A DNA stretch of 64,000 nt from Prevotella sp. (lineage in GTDB: Bacteria; Bacteroidota; Bacteroidia; Bacteroidales; Bacteroidaceae), in assembly GCA_016291495.1 (NCBI GenBank), contig JAEEXI010000003.1:62001-126000 (forward strand). Direction: 5' to 3'. Under the pieces are notes generated by a model. The model worked only from the letters and a program-made list of their open reading frames with translations. It searched no databases and was not told the DNA's origin. Position 1 is the first letter of the stretch; the number at the start of each line of letters is the position of its first letter. Shown piece by piece: positions 7,779-16,410 of this stretch. The translations under genes and the position numbers were made by a program.

Positions 7779-9322
7779 ACTCCTCTTTCTGCCCAGTCGC
7801 CTCGATCGAGGTTTCGATAGCCAATGGCTTCAGCAATGTGCATGGATTCAACCTTTTCACTACCGGTAAGGTCTGCAATGGTTCTTGCCACTTTGAGGAT
7901 GCGACTATAAGCACGGGCGGACAGTTTAAGACGCTCCATGGCCATACGAAGCATATGAAGGCTTTCGGCATCGGGTTCTGCAAACTGGTGGAGCATTTTC
8001 TCCGTCATCATTGCGTTACAATAAATGCCCTTATAGGATTTGAAACGCTCCTCTTGAATCTTACGAGCCTTGATAATGCGCTCACGAATGACGGCAGAAG
8101 GCTCACCTGGTTGCATTTGTGAGAGTTGGGAGAAGGGAACGGCCTGTATCTCACAATGGATATCGATACGGTCCAATAGTGGACCGCTGATCTTGTTCAT
8201 ATACCGTTGTATTTGCCCTGGAGTGCAAGCGCACGAATGTGTCGGATCTCCATAATAGCCACATGGGCAAGGATTCATCGAGGCGACGAACATAAAGGAA
8301 CAGGGATATTGCACGCTGTATTTCGCACGACTAATGGTGATATGGCGGTCTTCCAGCGGCTGACGCATCACCTCCAATACTGAACGACTGAACTCTGGTA
8401 GCTCATCGAGGAACAACACCCCGTTATGTGCTAGAGATATCTCACCTGGTTGTGGATTAGCACCACCTCCTACTAATGCAACTTGTGAGATGGTGTGATG
8501 CGGAGCACGGAAAGGACGCTGGGAAATCAAACTCGTATCACGTGACAATTTACCAGCTACGCTGTGTATCTGCGTCGTCTCAAGACTTTCGCTTAACGAC
8601 AGAGGGGGCAAAATGCTGGGCAATCGTTTTGCCATCATCGATTTCCCTGATCCTGGAGGACCTATCATAATGAGGTTATGGCCACCTGCCGCAGCAACTT
8701 CTAAAGCACGTTTCACACTCTCTTGTCCGCGGACATCCGCAAAGTCGAGTTCAAAGACACTTTGGTTCTCATAAAACTCCCGACGGGTATCTATCACTGT
8801 TGGCGCAATCTCAGACGAACCGTTGAAGAAACGAATCACATCCATCAATGTCTCCATACCATAGACATCCACTTGGTTAACTACAGCAGCCTCACGGATG
8901 TTCTGTTTGGGAACAATCAGTCCCTTAAAATGGTCGGCACGTGCTTTGATGGCAATAGGCAAAGCACCTCGTACTGGCTGCAACCTGCCATCGAGCCCCA
9001 GTTCACCTACCAGCATATACTCTGAAAGATGTTCACTCACCACCTTTCCATTAGCAGCCAGAATGCCAATAGCAAGGGGTAAGTCATAACCGCTACCCTC
9101 TTTCTTGATATCAGCAGGCGACAGATTGATAGTAATATCCATCACAGGCATCTTGAAACCATTATTGACAAGGGCTGCTTTTATACGGTCATGGCTTTCC
9201 TTGACAGCGGTATCAGCAAGCCCTGAGAGATGAAACTGCACTCCTCGTGCCATACTCACCTCCACCTTCACAGTGTTTACCTCCAATCCGTTAACTGCAG
9301 CACAATATGTATTAACCAGCAT
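7775..9322 (-). CDS. YifB/ComM family Mg-chelatase-like AAA ATPase
   Basis: This 515-aa protein is of the YifB/ComM family. In Gram-negative competent bacteria ComM is a hexameric helicase promoting branch migration during integration of transformed DNA. An N-terminal Lon-protease-like fold (residues 1-165) is followed by the AAA+ domain with Walker A GPPGSGKSMMAK (221-232), the sensor region ARAYSRILKVARTIADL near the end, and a CPCG-x-YG zinc-like motif (NPCPCGYYGDPTHSC) typical of the family. It is convergent with murI. The 31-nt gap to the upstream DUF3857 gene suggests possible cotranscription. comF and recX elsewhere in the window are compatible with DNA uptake or repair, but no operon links them. 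Confidence 0.9.
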   Translation of the reverse strand: MLVNTYCAAVNGLEVNTVKVEVSMARGVQFHLSGLADTAVKESHDRIKAALVNNGFKMPVMDITINLSPADIKKEGSGYDLPLAIGILAANGKVVSEHLSEYMLVGELGLDGRLQPVRGALPIAIKARADHFKGLIVPKQNIREAAVVNQVDVYGMETLMDVIRFFNGSSEIAPTVIDTRREFYENQSVFELDFADVRGQESVKRALEVAAAGGHNLIMIGPPGSGKSMMAKRLPSILPPLSLSESLETTQIHSVAGKLSRDTSLISQRPFRAPHHTISQVALVGGGANPQPGEISLAHNGVLFLDELPEFSRSVLEVMRQPLEDRHITISRAKYSVQYPCSFMFVASMNPCPCGYYGDPTHSCACTPGQIQRYMNKISGPLLDRIDIHCEIQAVPFSQLSQMQPGEPSAVIRERIIKARKIQEERFKSYKGIYCNAMMTEKMLHQFAEPDAESLHMLRMAMERLKLSARAYSRILKVARTIADLTGSEKVESMHIAEAIGYRNLDRGDWAERGV

Positions 9323-9353
9323 AAGTCCATGAATAAGATATTAGACTATTATT

Positions 9354-11384
9354 TTATTGGATAGGCTTAATAACCAACATTGTTCTACCATAATTTGCAA
9401 AGGTCTCGTACATTTGGCGAATGGCAGGATAATTATTGGTATCTTGTAGCACTTTATTGACGTTGAAGGTATAATGCACTTGCAACTGACGACCGGTCTG
9501 ACTGGTAAAAAGATGTCCCTCAAGAGCTTTGTCTGGGGTTGTCAGATTATACTGTTCTGGTTTTTCTGCCAACTCATAGCCCTCAGGCAAGGTGATGTTG
9601 ACAGCAACGGTTTCGGACGACAGGCAAGGGAACTCAATAGGCATCAGACGCGAATCGATAATAAAAGGATTCTCTTGAATAGGCGGTACGGGGAAGGGAC
9701 AGAAACTGACCTGACCATCAGCAGCCGTCGTCTTATAAGTGACGGAAATGCTATCGGTAGCTTTTGGTACAAAATCCTGAATATGCTTCTGCTGACGGAA
9801 CAACAAGGCTGCCAGTCCTTCATACTGAGAGTTCTGTGTACCCTGAATAGTACCATCGGGCGAGAGGGTTGCCTGAATGGATATAGCAGTCTTCGACTTC
9901 TGTATTCTCTGCAGATCAACCCAACGACTCTTTTTATCTGGGGCCACTAGACGAGCGCTCTTGACCAACAGAAGGGCTGGCAATACATTGAGATAACCAC
10001 CTACCGACGAGGCGTCAACATAGACTTCCTGAGAACCAACCTTAATAGCGACGACAAATGTGGTGAGCTTTTGGAACGATGGGAAGTTATAGGGTAACAA
10101 GCCCTGATCACGGGAACGGAGGACGACAGGATAAGCTTCAAGACCAACATCTTTCAATGATTGGATAAGTAGCATGTTGATATCGGCATTACTACCCTTA
10201 CCCTGTTTAAGGGTCTCAGTCGTCATGCGTGGCCATAGTTCATACTTGCCGTCCCAGCTCGTGTGCTTCTGAACCATTTGGAATACAGCAACGGCACGTT
10301 CCTTCGCATCGGCTATCTCTGGAATACGGGCATCCTGCAATTCCTTTTGCAGGGGACTGTGATTATTGAGCTGTCTTCCCAAACTAGGATCTTCAAGCAG
10401 AATCTCATCAACATGATCCCACGTCTTGACATAGGGTGTCTGCATAGTGCCATGCAGATTGAAACTTTTCAACTCTGCGGTGATGCCTGCACAATAGTCG
10501 TTCGCATTCCATACGTATATATCCTTGGGCATCGCCTTTAGATTACGACCTATGCAGGTATAGTGGTTGGTGCTAATTTGAACGGGTGCGGCCAATGGGT
10601 CACTCTCCAACTTGTAACTCATAGAACCCGTAACACAGCGACAGACAAGTCGCTGAATACCATGTTCCTCCATATTGAAGATCAGGTAGCTGGGAATATC
10701 CATATCGAGACAAGCATATACTACAGGTATCTCACACTGCGCATACCAGTCACGCAGGCGGTAGAATAGTTCACTGTGAATATTATATTCATATTCGATG
10801 ACCGTACCTTCCCTGACATCAGGAACAGTGAAACTGACCTGCCAAGTGTCATCGTCTATTTTCTCCTTCTTGACCTCACTATTCTTGAGACGACTTTTGA
10901 CCACTTTGCCATTAACCATGTTATAGGCAGTAGCCTTCAGATCTTCTACGCTCTCACTGGTATAAGTGTTCGCTATATTCTCTGTCAGCGAACCGCCTGC
11001 ACCTTCGAAAGACGATGAGTTTACGGGACCCATACTGAAATACATAGCACGGAGAGATAATTTGGAAGCATTTACGCCTGCCCTATCTTGGTTCAAAATG
11101 TTATACGGAATCGTTACACGGGCATAACGTTCTCCGGCAGGTTTCAGCACCTTGATACGCACCTTCTCGTGATAGTCAGTAAGATAACCGCTAGGTTGAA
11201 TGGTATAATTTACATTCGTCAGCCGACAAAGCACTACGGCATCTGCCTGCGGGTCTGCCTCATAGGTAGTCATTTCCAACTCTTCCTTAGTGGGTTTGCC
11301 AAACTTCATATTGACACTTTCCTGCGCCCAAGAGGTCAACGCAGTCATACACATGGAGATGAATAGTAATCTTTTAAGTCTCAT
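9354..11384 (-). CDS. DUF3857 / transglutaminase-like secreted protein
   Basis: This 676-aa protein has signal peptide MRLKRLLFISMCMTALTSWAQ. It has an N-terminal DUF3857 beta-rich domain (about 50-240), a central transglutaminase-like domain (about 300-430) and a C-terminal DUF3858-like part (550-660). The core reads AVFQMVQKHTSWDGKYELW and KQGKGSNADINMLLIQSLKDVGLEAYPVVL. In the transglutaminase core the usual catalytic Cys position in the KxGxxxD/C block is occupied by Asn/Asp (GKGSNADIN), so catalysis is doubtful; this variation is common in DUF3857 proteins. Likely periplasmic or outer-membrane associated. Its promoter is the divergent region at 11413-11451. Confidence 0.82.
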   Translation of the reverse strand: MRLKRLLFISMCMTALTSWAQESVNMKFGKPTKEELEMTTYEADPQADAVVLCRLTNVNYTIQPSGYLTDYHEKVRIKVLKPAGERYARVTIPYNILNQDRAGVNASKLSLRAMYFSMGPVNSSSFEGAGGSLTENIANTYTSESVEDLKATAYNMVNGKVVKSRLKNSEVKKEKIDDDTWQVSFTVPDVREGTVIEYEYNIHSELFYRLRDWYAQCEIPVVYACLDMDIPSYLIFNMEEHGIQRLVCRCVTGSMSYKLESDPLAAPVQISTNHYTCIGRNLKAMPKDIYVWNANDYCAGITAELKSFNLHGTMQTPYVKTWDHVDEILLEDPSLGRQLNNHSPLQKELQDARIPEIADAKERAVAVFQMVQKHTSWDGKYELWPRMTTETLKQGKGSNADINMLLIQSLKDVGLEAYPVVLRSRDQGLLPYNFPSFQKLTTFVVAIKVGSQEVYVDASSVGGYLNVLPALLLVKSARLVAPDKKSRWVDLQRIQKSKTAISIQATLSPDGTIQGTQNSQYEGLAALLFRQQKHIQDFVPKATDSISVTYKTTAADGQVSFCPFPVPPIQENPFIIDSRLMPIEFPCLSSETVAVNITLPEGYELAEKPEQYNLTTPDKALEGHLFTSQTGRQLQVHYTFNVNKVLQDTNNYPAIRQMYETFANYGRTMLVIKPIQ

Positions 11385-11412
11385 GATTGTTAGTTTTTAG
11401 CATAATCAACTG

Positions 11413-11451
11413 CAAAGATACAAAATAATTCTCAATTTATTTGTACCTTTG
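11413..11451. promoter_or_regulatory. Divergent promoter region, DUF3857 gene and BASS transporter
   Basis: On the minus strand CAAAGATA (11413-11420) reads TATCTTTG, a Bacteroidetes -7 box about 29 nt before the DUF3857 ATG. On the plus strand TACCTTTG (11444-11451) is a -7 box 21 nt before the transporter ATG. Neither has a clean TTG -33 element at 19-21 nt, so strength is uncertain. Confidence 0.5.
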
Positions 11452-11472
11452 TCCCCAGAAAATAAAAAAGAG

Positions 11473-12432
11473 ATGCGATTGATTCGATTTCTAAAAGAAT
11501 GGACGCTGCCAGTGGCAATAATCACAGGAACGGTGTGTTACCTGACATTCTACTATATACCACAGTTGGATGCGCTAGGCAATACGCTTAGTCCTGTCTT
11601 CGATGTTATTTTCCCACTCTTCGTCTTCCTTACACTATTTGTGACATTCTGCAAAGTAGACTTTCACCAGATGCGACCGCACCGCTGGCATGTGGGAGTT
11701 CTTGTCGCGCAACTGGCACTGGTTGCTGCGTTGGTGGCATGGATTATGCAAATAGACGGGACAGCAAGCCAACGATTACTATGGGAAGCACTGCTGACAT
11801 GTGTTATCGGACCAGCAGCCTCAGCATCACCGGTAGTGGTGGGTAAGCTAGGAGGAAATATCTCAACAATGACGACGTATGTGCTCATCTCTTCTTTAGC
11901 ATCAGCACTGATGATCCCATTGGTGTTCCCGATGTTGGAACCTGCGGCAGGAGTCCCCTTTATGGAGGCCTTCCTCGTCATTCTGGAGAAAGTTTCAATT
12001 GTGTTACTGTTACCTTTGGTTTTAGGTTGGTTTATGCAGCATTACGTGAAAGGTGTCTGCACAAAGATAGCAGCAATGCCCAACCTAAGTTTCTACTGCT
12101 GGGCCATCTCGCTATCCATCACAACAGGTATTACAGTGAAGAACATTGTACATAGCGAAGCCTCATTGGTTCTATTACTGATGATAGCCTTGTCAACCTT
12201 TGTTCTTTGCTTCATCCAATTCTTTATCGGAAGAGGAATCGGGCACCGATTGGGTGAAGTGATTAACAGTGGACAGGCTCTCTTCCAGAAAAATACAGCA
12301 TTAAGTATCTGGGTAGCATATATGTATCTACACCCTGTAGCTTCGATAGGGGCAGGATGTTATGTGCTGTGGCAGAATATTATCAACTCAATAGAGTTGT
12401 GGAGTTATGGAGTTAAGAAGTCAAGGAGTTAG
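11473..12432 (+). CDS. Bile acid:sodium symporter (BASS) family transporter
   Basis: This 319-aa integral membrane protein has nine to ten hydrophobic segments starting at residue 10. Conserved features are VIGPAASASPVVVGKLGGN in the middle and GQALFQKNTALSIWVAYM near the end, resembling the crossing-helix motifs of the BASS/SBF fold. The substrate is unknown; members carry bile acids, pantoate or keto acids. Start: the open frame reaches a TTG at 11449, but the ATG at 11473 follows a -7 box by 21 nt and is preferred. The last residues (SIELWSYGVKKSRS) are encoded by a heptamer repeat (12394-12432), probably a non-homologous tail. It is followed 11 nt later by a HAD phosphatase. Confidence 0.75.
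   Translation: MRLIRFLKEWTLPVAIITGTVCYLTFYYIPQLDALGNTLSPVFDVIFPLFVFLTLFVTFCKVDFHQMRPHRWHVGVLVAQLALVAALVAWIMQIDGTASQRLLWEALLTCVIGPAASASPVVVGKLGGNISTMTTYVLISSLASALMIPLVFPMLEPAAGVPFMEAFLVILEKVSIVLLLPLVLGWFMQHYVKGVCTKIAAMPNLSFYCWAISLSITTGITVKNIVHSEASLVLLLMIALSTFVLCFIQFFIGRGIGHRLGEVINSGQALFQKNTALSIWVAYMYLHPVASIGAGCYVLWQNIINSIELWSYGVKKSRS
12394..12432 (+). repeat. Heptamer repeat forming the transporter C-terminus
   Basis: Units GAGTTGT, GGAGTTA, TGGAGTTA, AGAAGTCA, AGGAGTTA follow each other in frame and end with the stop codon TAG, which itself belongs to a unit. The repeat replaces what would be the natural end of the gene. Confidence 0.75.
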
Positions 12433-12443
12433 AAGAAAGAATT

Positions 12444-13181
12444 ATGGAGGGTATTAAAGTCATTGCTTTCGATGCAGATGATACACTGTGGGACTGTCAG
12501 TCATGGTTTGACGAGGTGGAGCGGAAATGCTGTGAGATGCTGAAACCATGGGCCACTGCACGAGAGGTCAGCGAAGGATTGTTTGCCACAGAGCATGCTA
12601 ACCTGCCCCTGACAGGATATGGAACCAAGGCTTTTACGCTCTCACTGATAGAGAATGCCATCCGTATCAGTAAGGGAGAATTGACTGGTGATAAAGTCAT
12701 GCAGCTGATTGACATGGGAAAGGAACTGTTGCGCTTCCCAACGACACCCCTGCCAGAAGTAAGAGAGACACTGGAAGCACTCTCAAAGACACGCCGATAC
12801 CGCTTAGTAGTGTTCACCAAAGGAGAATTGATGGATCAGGAAGATAAACTGAGGCGCTCAAAACTGGAGGGATTTTTCTCGCACATGGAGACTGTATCGA
12901 ACAAGACGGAACGGGAATACCGCCAACTCTGTGAAAACTTGAATGTGGCTCCTGAACAGACACTGATGGTTGGCAACTCCTTCCGTAGTGACATCGCTCC
13001 TGCCCTTGAAGCAGGAGCATGGGCAATACATATCCCCTATCATGTAGTGTGGGCTTTAGAGAAGTCAGAGGAGTATCCACATGAGAGACTAAAAAAAATC
13101 CAGCATTTCTCTGAAATACTGGACTTCGTGCCGCGAGCGGGACTCGAACCCGCACAGCCGTTTCGGGCCAAGGGATTTTAA
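12444..13181 (+). CDS. HAD-superfamily hydrolase
   Basis: This 245-aa haloacid-dehalogenase-type phosphatase has motif I FDADDTLWD with nucleophile Asp10 and acid Asp12, motif II VVFTKGE (Thr in place of Ser is normal), and motif III/IV MVGNSFRSDIAPALEAGAWA. The helical cap between residues 17 and 100 puts it in class I. The substrate cannot be read. Oddity: the last 17 or so codons (RAGLEPAQPFRAKGF) are the antisense of tRNA-Leu on the other strand, and the stop codon lies in the anticodon-arm complement. The gene therefore lacks its own 3' end and may have lost one. Confidence 0.85.
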   Translation: MEGIKVIAFDADDTLWDCQSWFDEVERKCCEMLKPWATAREVSEGLFATEHANLPLTGYGTKAFTLSLIENAIRISKGELTGDKVMQLIDMGKELLRFPTTPLPEVRETLEALSKTRRYRLVVFTKGELMDQEDKLRRSKLEGFFSHMETVSNKTEREYRQLCENLNVAPEQTLMVGNSFRSDIAPALEAGAWAIHIPYHVVWALEKSEEYPHERLKKIQHFSEILDFVPRAGLEPAQPFRAKGF

Positions 13182-13213
13182 GTCCCTCGTGTCTACCATT
13201 CCACCATCGCGGC
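13129..13213 (-). tRNA. tRNA-Leu (anticodon UAA)
   Basis: The 85-nt minus-strand sequence starts GCCGCGATGGTGGAATGG and folds with acceptor pair GCCGCGA/TCGCGGC, anticodon TAA within GACTTAAAATC, a variable arm, and the T-arm GGTTCGAGTCC. The discriminator is A and CCA is not encoded. It overlaps antisense the 3' end of the HAD gene by 53 nt. Confidence 0.95.
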
Positions 13214-13223
13214 AAACCGGATG

Positions 13224-13231
13224 CAAAGATA
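13224..13231 (-). promoter_or_regulatory. -7 box for tRNA-Leu
   Basis: CAAAGATA on the plus strand reads TATCTTTG on the minus strand, 10 nt upstream of the tRNA 5' end. The nearest CAA (TTG on the minus strand) is at 13256, with a 24-nt spacer, longer than the usual 19-21. Confidence 0.55.
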
Positions 13232-13334
13232 GTGCAAAATTTCGATTTAGCGAACAAAATGAGAATATATTTTCATTTTTGAGCGTGAGAAATTTATCTA
13301 AATCGAACCAAATACACGATTTCGCATTAATTAT

Positions 13335-13916
13335 TTACTCCGATAAGACGGTGGTGACACCTTGTGGTCCTGAGGTCTGCGCATTGCGATAGGGCTGCAG
13401 ACTTCGGTCACCCTGTTCACCATTCACTATTAACCCACCATTATTCAAATCGTACTGTTTGCCACATTTGGAACACGTAGCAATACCCGTTCCTTTCTGA
13501 TCCATCGTCAATCGATAGTTGGGATTTGAAAAGTTATTTTCCTTATAGACACAGTTGATGCACTGAATATCATAAGCAACAAAGCCTCCAAAATTCTGAA
13601 AGCCCACGATGATACCGTTATTCAATCCCAAACGCAGGTTACTACGTATCTCTGTGGCGGTCTCTATCTGTGTGGAACTGAGTCCTTGGTTGTTCTCAAA
13701 CACCAGGTATTTTGTTCCTCCTTTTACCGTTTGCGTAATCTTACAGAAAATGCCTGAAGATGCCGAATTGGTAGCCGTCGCCAAAGTCTGGTCTAAATGG
13801 ATACTATTATCATAGATAAAACGACATGGCCAAGAAGTGAACTCCTGCTCAGCTCCACAAGAGGATAATAAGAAGGAAGAGGTAAGCAAGAAGAGGTTTG
13901 AGATGAACTTTTTCAT
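13335..13916 (-). CDS. Lipoprotein with Rieske-like fold and four-Cys metal site
   Basis: This 193-aa protein has a lipobox (FLLSSC, Cys20), so it is predicted to be anchored in the outer or inner membrane. The C-terminal half resembles a Rieske domain (AYDIQCINC … CSKCGKQYDLNNGG, then VNGEQGDRSLQPY), but the two His ligands of a classical CxH…CxxH cluster are replaced by Cys. The pairs are Cys119/Cys122 and Cys148/Cys151. That geometry suits zinc or a rubredoxin-like iron rather than a Rieske 2Fe-2S centre. The start overlaps the argH stop as ATGA, so it is translationally coupled to argH. The function is unknown. Confidence 0.7.
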   Translation of the reverse strand: MKKFISNLFLLTSSFLLSSCGAEQEFTSWPCRFIYDNSIHLDQTLATATNSASSGIFCKITQTVKGGTKYLVFENNQGLSSTQIETATEIRSNLRLGLNNGIIVGFQNFGGFVAYDIQCINCVYKENNFSNPNYRLTMDQKGTGIATCSKCGKQYDLNNGGLIVNGEQGDRSLQPYRNAQTSGPQGVTTVLSE

Positions 13917-15250
13917 CGTAGGAGCCTCCTTTCTGCTTCCTTAACCTTATCAAATCCAAAACCTTCCATGACTTGCTGCATCAGGACTGCAATCTTGTCG
14001 TTGCAAAGATTGCCGATAGAGCCTTCATGAGTGTGGTGGATATCTTTATTTGGTTTGAAGGTTCCTGCCTCGATATCCAATCCCACCTTCTTATAGGCAT
14101 CACGGAAAGGCATACCCTCTGCTGCGAGGCGGTTCACTTCTTCGACGGAGAACATCGGGTCATACATCGGATTGTCAAGAATATCTTCGCGTACCTCTAT
14201 CTTATTAATAATGTAGGCAGCCATCTGGAGACAGTCCTTCAGTTCGTCGAAGGCTGGCAAAAAGACTTCTTTGATAATCTGTAGGTCGCGGAAATAACCT
14301 ACAGGCAGATTATTCATAATCAGCGTCACTTGTTGGGGAAGTGCCTGCAACTTATTACACTTCGCACGAATCAGTTCGAAGACATCAGGGTTCTTCTTGT
14401 GTGGCATAATACTGCTACCTGTGGTACATTCCTTCGGCAACTTCACAAAGGAGAAGTTCTGCGAGTTAAACAGACAGGCATCAAAAGCCATCTTTGCTAA
14501 CGTACCAGCGATAGTAGCGATAGCAAAACCTACGTTACGCTCCATTTTTCCACGTCCCATCTGAGCATATACTACATTATAGTCCATGGAGTCAAAGCCC
14601 AACAGGTCCGTTGTCATCTGACGCTTTAGGGGGAACGATGAGCCATAGCCTGCTGCAGAACCGAGCGGATTGCGATTCGTCATCTTATAGGCTGCCTGCA
14701 AGAACAGCATATCGTCGGCAAGTGACTCGGCATAGGCACCAAACCACAAGCCAAAAGAGGAAGGCATCGCCACCTGTAAGTGGGTATAGCCAGGCATCAA
14801 TACCTGCTTATACTGTTCACTCTTGGTAATTAACTCGTCGAAGAGAACTTTCACGCTATCGGCTATCTCCATCAGTTCATGACGAGTGAATAACTTCAGG
14901 TCAACCAATACCTGATCATTGCGAGAGCGACCAGAGTGAATCTTCTTACCCATATCGCCCAGTTTACGCGTCAGCATGAGTTCTACCTGTGAATGGACAT
15001 CCTCTACGCCTTCTTCTATCTTGAACTCTCCACGCTCACAGATGGCATGGATGTTCTTCAACTCGGCAAGCAACTGCTTCAACTCGTCTGCCTCTAAGAG
15101 ACCGATAGACTCCAGCATCGTGATATGCGCCATAGAGCCCAAGACATCATAAGGAGCGAGATAAAGATCCATCTCTCTGTCACGCCCAACAGTGAAACGC
15201 TCTATCTCGGCATTCACCTCAAAGTTCTTTTCCCAAAGTTTATTTGCCAT
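13913..15250 (-). CDS. argH: Argininosuccinate lyase
   Basis: ArgH cleaves argininosuccinate to arginine and fumarate, the last step of arginine synthesis. The 445-aa protein carries the fumarase/aspartase signature GSSIMPHKKNPD (catalytic Ser in the flexible loop), HSGRSRNDQV (substrate binding) and PGYTHLQVAMPSSFG (catalytic His region). It is the third gene of a minus-strand operon pyrE–SRPBCC–argH–lipoprotein. Its leader contains a repeat (15255-15295). Linking pyrimidine and arginine synthesis in one transcript makes sense through shared carbamoyl phosphate, but the middle gene is not obviously part of that. Confidence 0.95.
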   Translation of the reverse strand: MANKLWEKNFEVNAEIERFTVGRDREMDLYLAPYDVLGSMAHITMLESIGLLEADELKQLLAELKNIHAICERGEFKIEEGVEDVHSQVELMLTRKLGDMGKKIHSGRSRNDQVLVDLKLFTRHELMEIADSVKVLFDELITKSEQYKQVLMPGYTHLQVAMPSSFGLWFGAYAESLADDMLFLQAAYKMTNRNPLGSAAGYGSSFPLKRQMTTDLLGFDSMDYNVVYAQMGRGKMERNVGFAIATIAGTLAKMAFDACLFNSQNFSFVKLPKECTTGSSIMPHKKNPDVFELIRAKCNKLQALPQQVTLIMNNLPVGYFRDLQIIKEVFLPAFDELKDCLQMAAYIINKIEVREDILDNPMYDPMFSVEEVNRLAAEGMPFRDAYKKVGLDIEAGTFKPNKDIHHTHEGSIGNLCNDKIAVLMQQVMEGFGFDKVKEAERRLLR

Positions 15251-15254
15251 TTCT

Positions 15255-15295
15255 GTTTTCGTTATTTCGTGAAAACGCTATATCGTTATTACGAC
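15255..15295 (-). repeat. Tandem repeat in the argH leader
   Basis: On the minus strand the units CGTAATAA, CGATATAG, CGTTTTCA, CGAAATAA, CGAAAAC fill almost the whole 46-nt gap between the SRPBCC gene and argH. They resemble the repeat in front of the first OmpH gene at 5296-5331. Confidence 0.65.
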
Positions 15296-15296
15296 T

Positions 15297-15710
15297 TTAT
15301 ACATAAGGCACCTGTGCCAGTGCGTCAGCAATTTTCTCTACACCGTCCTGCAAGGGACCGCTAATCATGCCTTTCAGCATAAAGGGGATATCCGCCTTGA
15401 CTGTTACACGCATCTTACTCGTTGTCTCTGTGACAGGCAATACCTGTATCCACAAGTTGAAAGGCATGGGTGACTGCTCTGTTTCGAACTTCACACACTT
15501 ACCTTCTTCGCGTTCGACGATACGAAGCTTCAAGAGTCCTACAGGATCCACTTTCACCTGTACGGTATCCTCGTCGAAGGCGAAATCCGACAACTTATCC
15601 TCTGGTACACGATCACGCACCTTATCAAGGTTGCGTAAATCACTGATATTACGATATACGTCCTCTACGGGATAGGGAATGGGTTTTACACTACTCTCAA
15701 ATTTCGTCAT
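15297..15710 (-). CDS. SRPBCC (START/Bet v1-like) family protein
   Basis: This 137-aa cytoplasmic protein has the helix-grip pattern of the SRPBCC/polyketide-cyclase family: KFESSVKPIPYPVEDVYRNISDLRNL at the N-terminus and ALAQVP at the end of the long C-terminal helix. The ATG at 15710 overlaps the pyrE stop as ATGA and is preferred over the ATG at 15719. The ligand is unknown. The position between pyrE and argH suggests a link to nucleotide or arginine supply, but nothing in the sequence shows it. Confidence 0.75.
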   Translation of the reverse strand: MTKFESSVKPIPYPVEDVYRNISDLRNLDKVRDRVPEDKLSDFAFDEDTVQVKVDPVGLLKLRIVEREEGKCVKFETEQSPMPFNLWIQVLPVTETTSKMRVTVKADIPFMLKGMISGPLQDGVEKIADALAQVPYV

Positions 15711-16336
15711 TGCTTCCAAGTACTTGGTGACTTACGCCACTCGTTCAACACTTCAATATCCTCTGCCTTGATATAACCCGTCTCAGCAGCCTGTTCCAAT
15801 ACAGCAGCATAGTTGCTCAGAGTGATGAGTTTCACACCAGCAGCCTTGAAAGCCTCTTCGGCAACAGGGAAACCATAGGTGAACGAGGCAACCATGCCAA
15901 TCACTTCCACGCCATACTGACGCAAAGCCTCTACTGCCTTCAAACTGCTGCCTCCTGTAGATATCAAGTCTTCTACTACGATGACTTTCGCACCCTTTTC
16001 CAGTTCACCTTCTACCTGATTACCCATGCCATGATCTTTCGGTTTCGGACGAACATAAGCATAAGGCAGTCCTAACTGGTCAGCCACTAATGCACCCTGT
16101 GCGATGGCACCTGTAGCAACACCAGCCACAGCCTCTGCCTCAGGGAAGTTTTCCTGAATAAGATGACATAGTTCTAACTTCACGAACGAGCGAACTTCCG
16201 AGAAACCCAACGTCTTGCGGTTGTCGGTATAGATTGGTGACTTCCAGCCTGAAGCCCATGTAAACGGCTCGTTAGGCTGTAACTTGATGGCTTTGATGTC
16301 CATCAGTTTCTGAGCGAAAAGTTTCTTGATCTCCAT
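15707..16336 (-). CDS. pyrE: Orotate phosphoribosyltransferase
   Basis: PyrE converts orotate and PRPP to orotidine monophosphate. The 209-aa protein has the PRPP-binding loop VIVVEDLISTGGSSLKAV (about 119-136), the conserved AYVRPKPKDHG catalytic Lys region and SPIYTDNRKTL at the substrate end. It is the first gene of the operon; a -7 box (TATCTTTG, 16359-16366) lies 22 nt upstream of the ATG. The end overlaps the next start by four bases. The repeat at 16373-16405 fills the region where a -33 element would be expected. Confidence 0.95.
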   Translation of the reverse strand: MEIKKLFAQKLMDIKAIKLQPNEPFTWASGWKSPIYTDNRKTLGFSEVRSFVKLELCHLIQENFPEAEAVAGVATGAIAQGALVADQLGLPYAYVRPKPKDHGMGNQVEGELEKGAKVIVVEDLISTGGSSLKAVEALRQYGVEVIGMVASFTYGFPVAEEAFKAAGVKLITLSNYAAVLEQAAETGYIKAEDIEVLNEWRKSPSTWKQ

Positions 16337-16358
16337 AGCAATTCATTTGATTTGGGTG

Positions 16359-16366
16359 CAAAGATA
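16359..16366 (-). promoter_or_regulatory. -7 box for the pyrE operon
   Basis: CAAAGATA (TATCTTTG on the minus strand) lies 22 nt upstream of the pyrE start. No TTG -33 element is found at the right spacing; the GTTTAGA heptamer repeat sits there instead. Confidence 0.55.
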
Positions 16367-16372
16367 CGAAAA

Positions 16373-16405
16373 AGTTTAGAGTTTAAAGTTTAGAGTTTAG
16401 AGTTT
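16373..16405. repeat. GTTTAGA heptamer repeat between pyrE and comF
   Basis: Four to five consecutive copies of AGTTTAG/AGTTTAA fill the gap between the pyrE promoter and the comF stop at 16411. This is the clearest non-coding example of the 7-nt repeat family in the window. Confidence 0.85.
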
Positions 16406-16410
16406 TTTTC

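Noticed and set aside
13127..13181. The peptide RAGLEPAQPF as a conserved protein motif
   Set aside because: It is the translation of the tRNA-Leu complement, a well-known annotation artefact.
16373..16405. Heptamer repeats as a CRISPR array
   Set aside because: Units are 7 nt without spacers and no cas genes are present.
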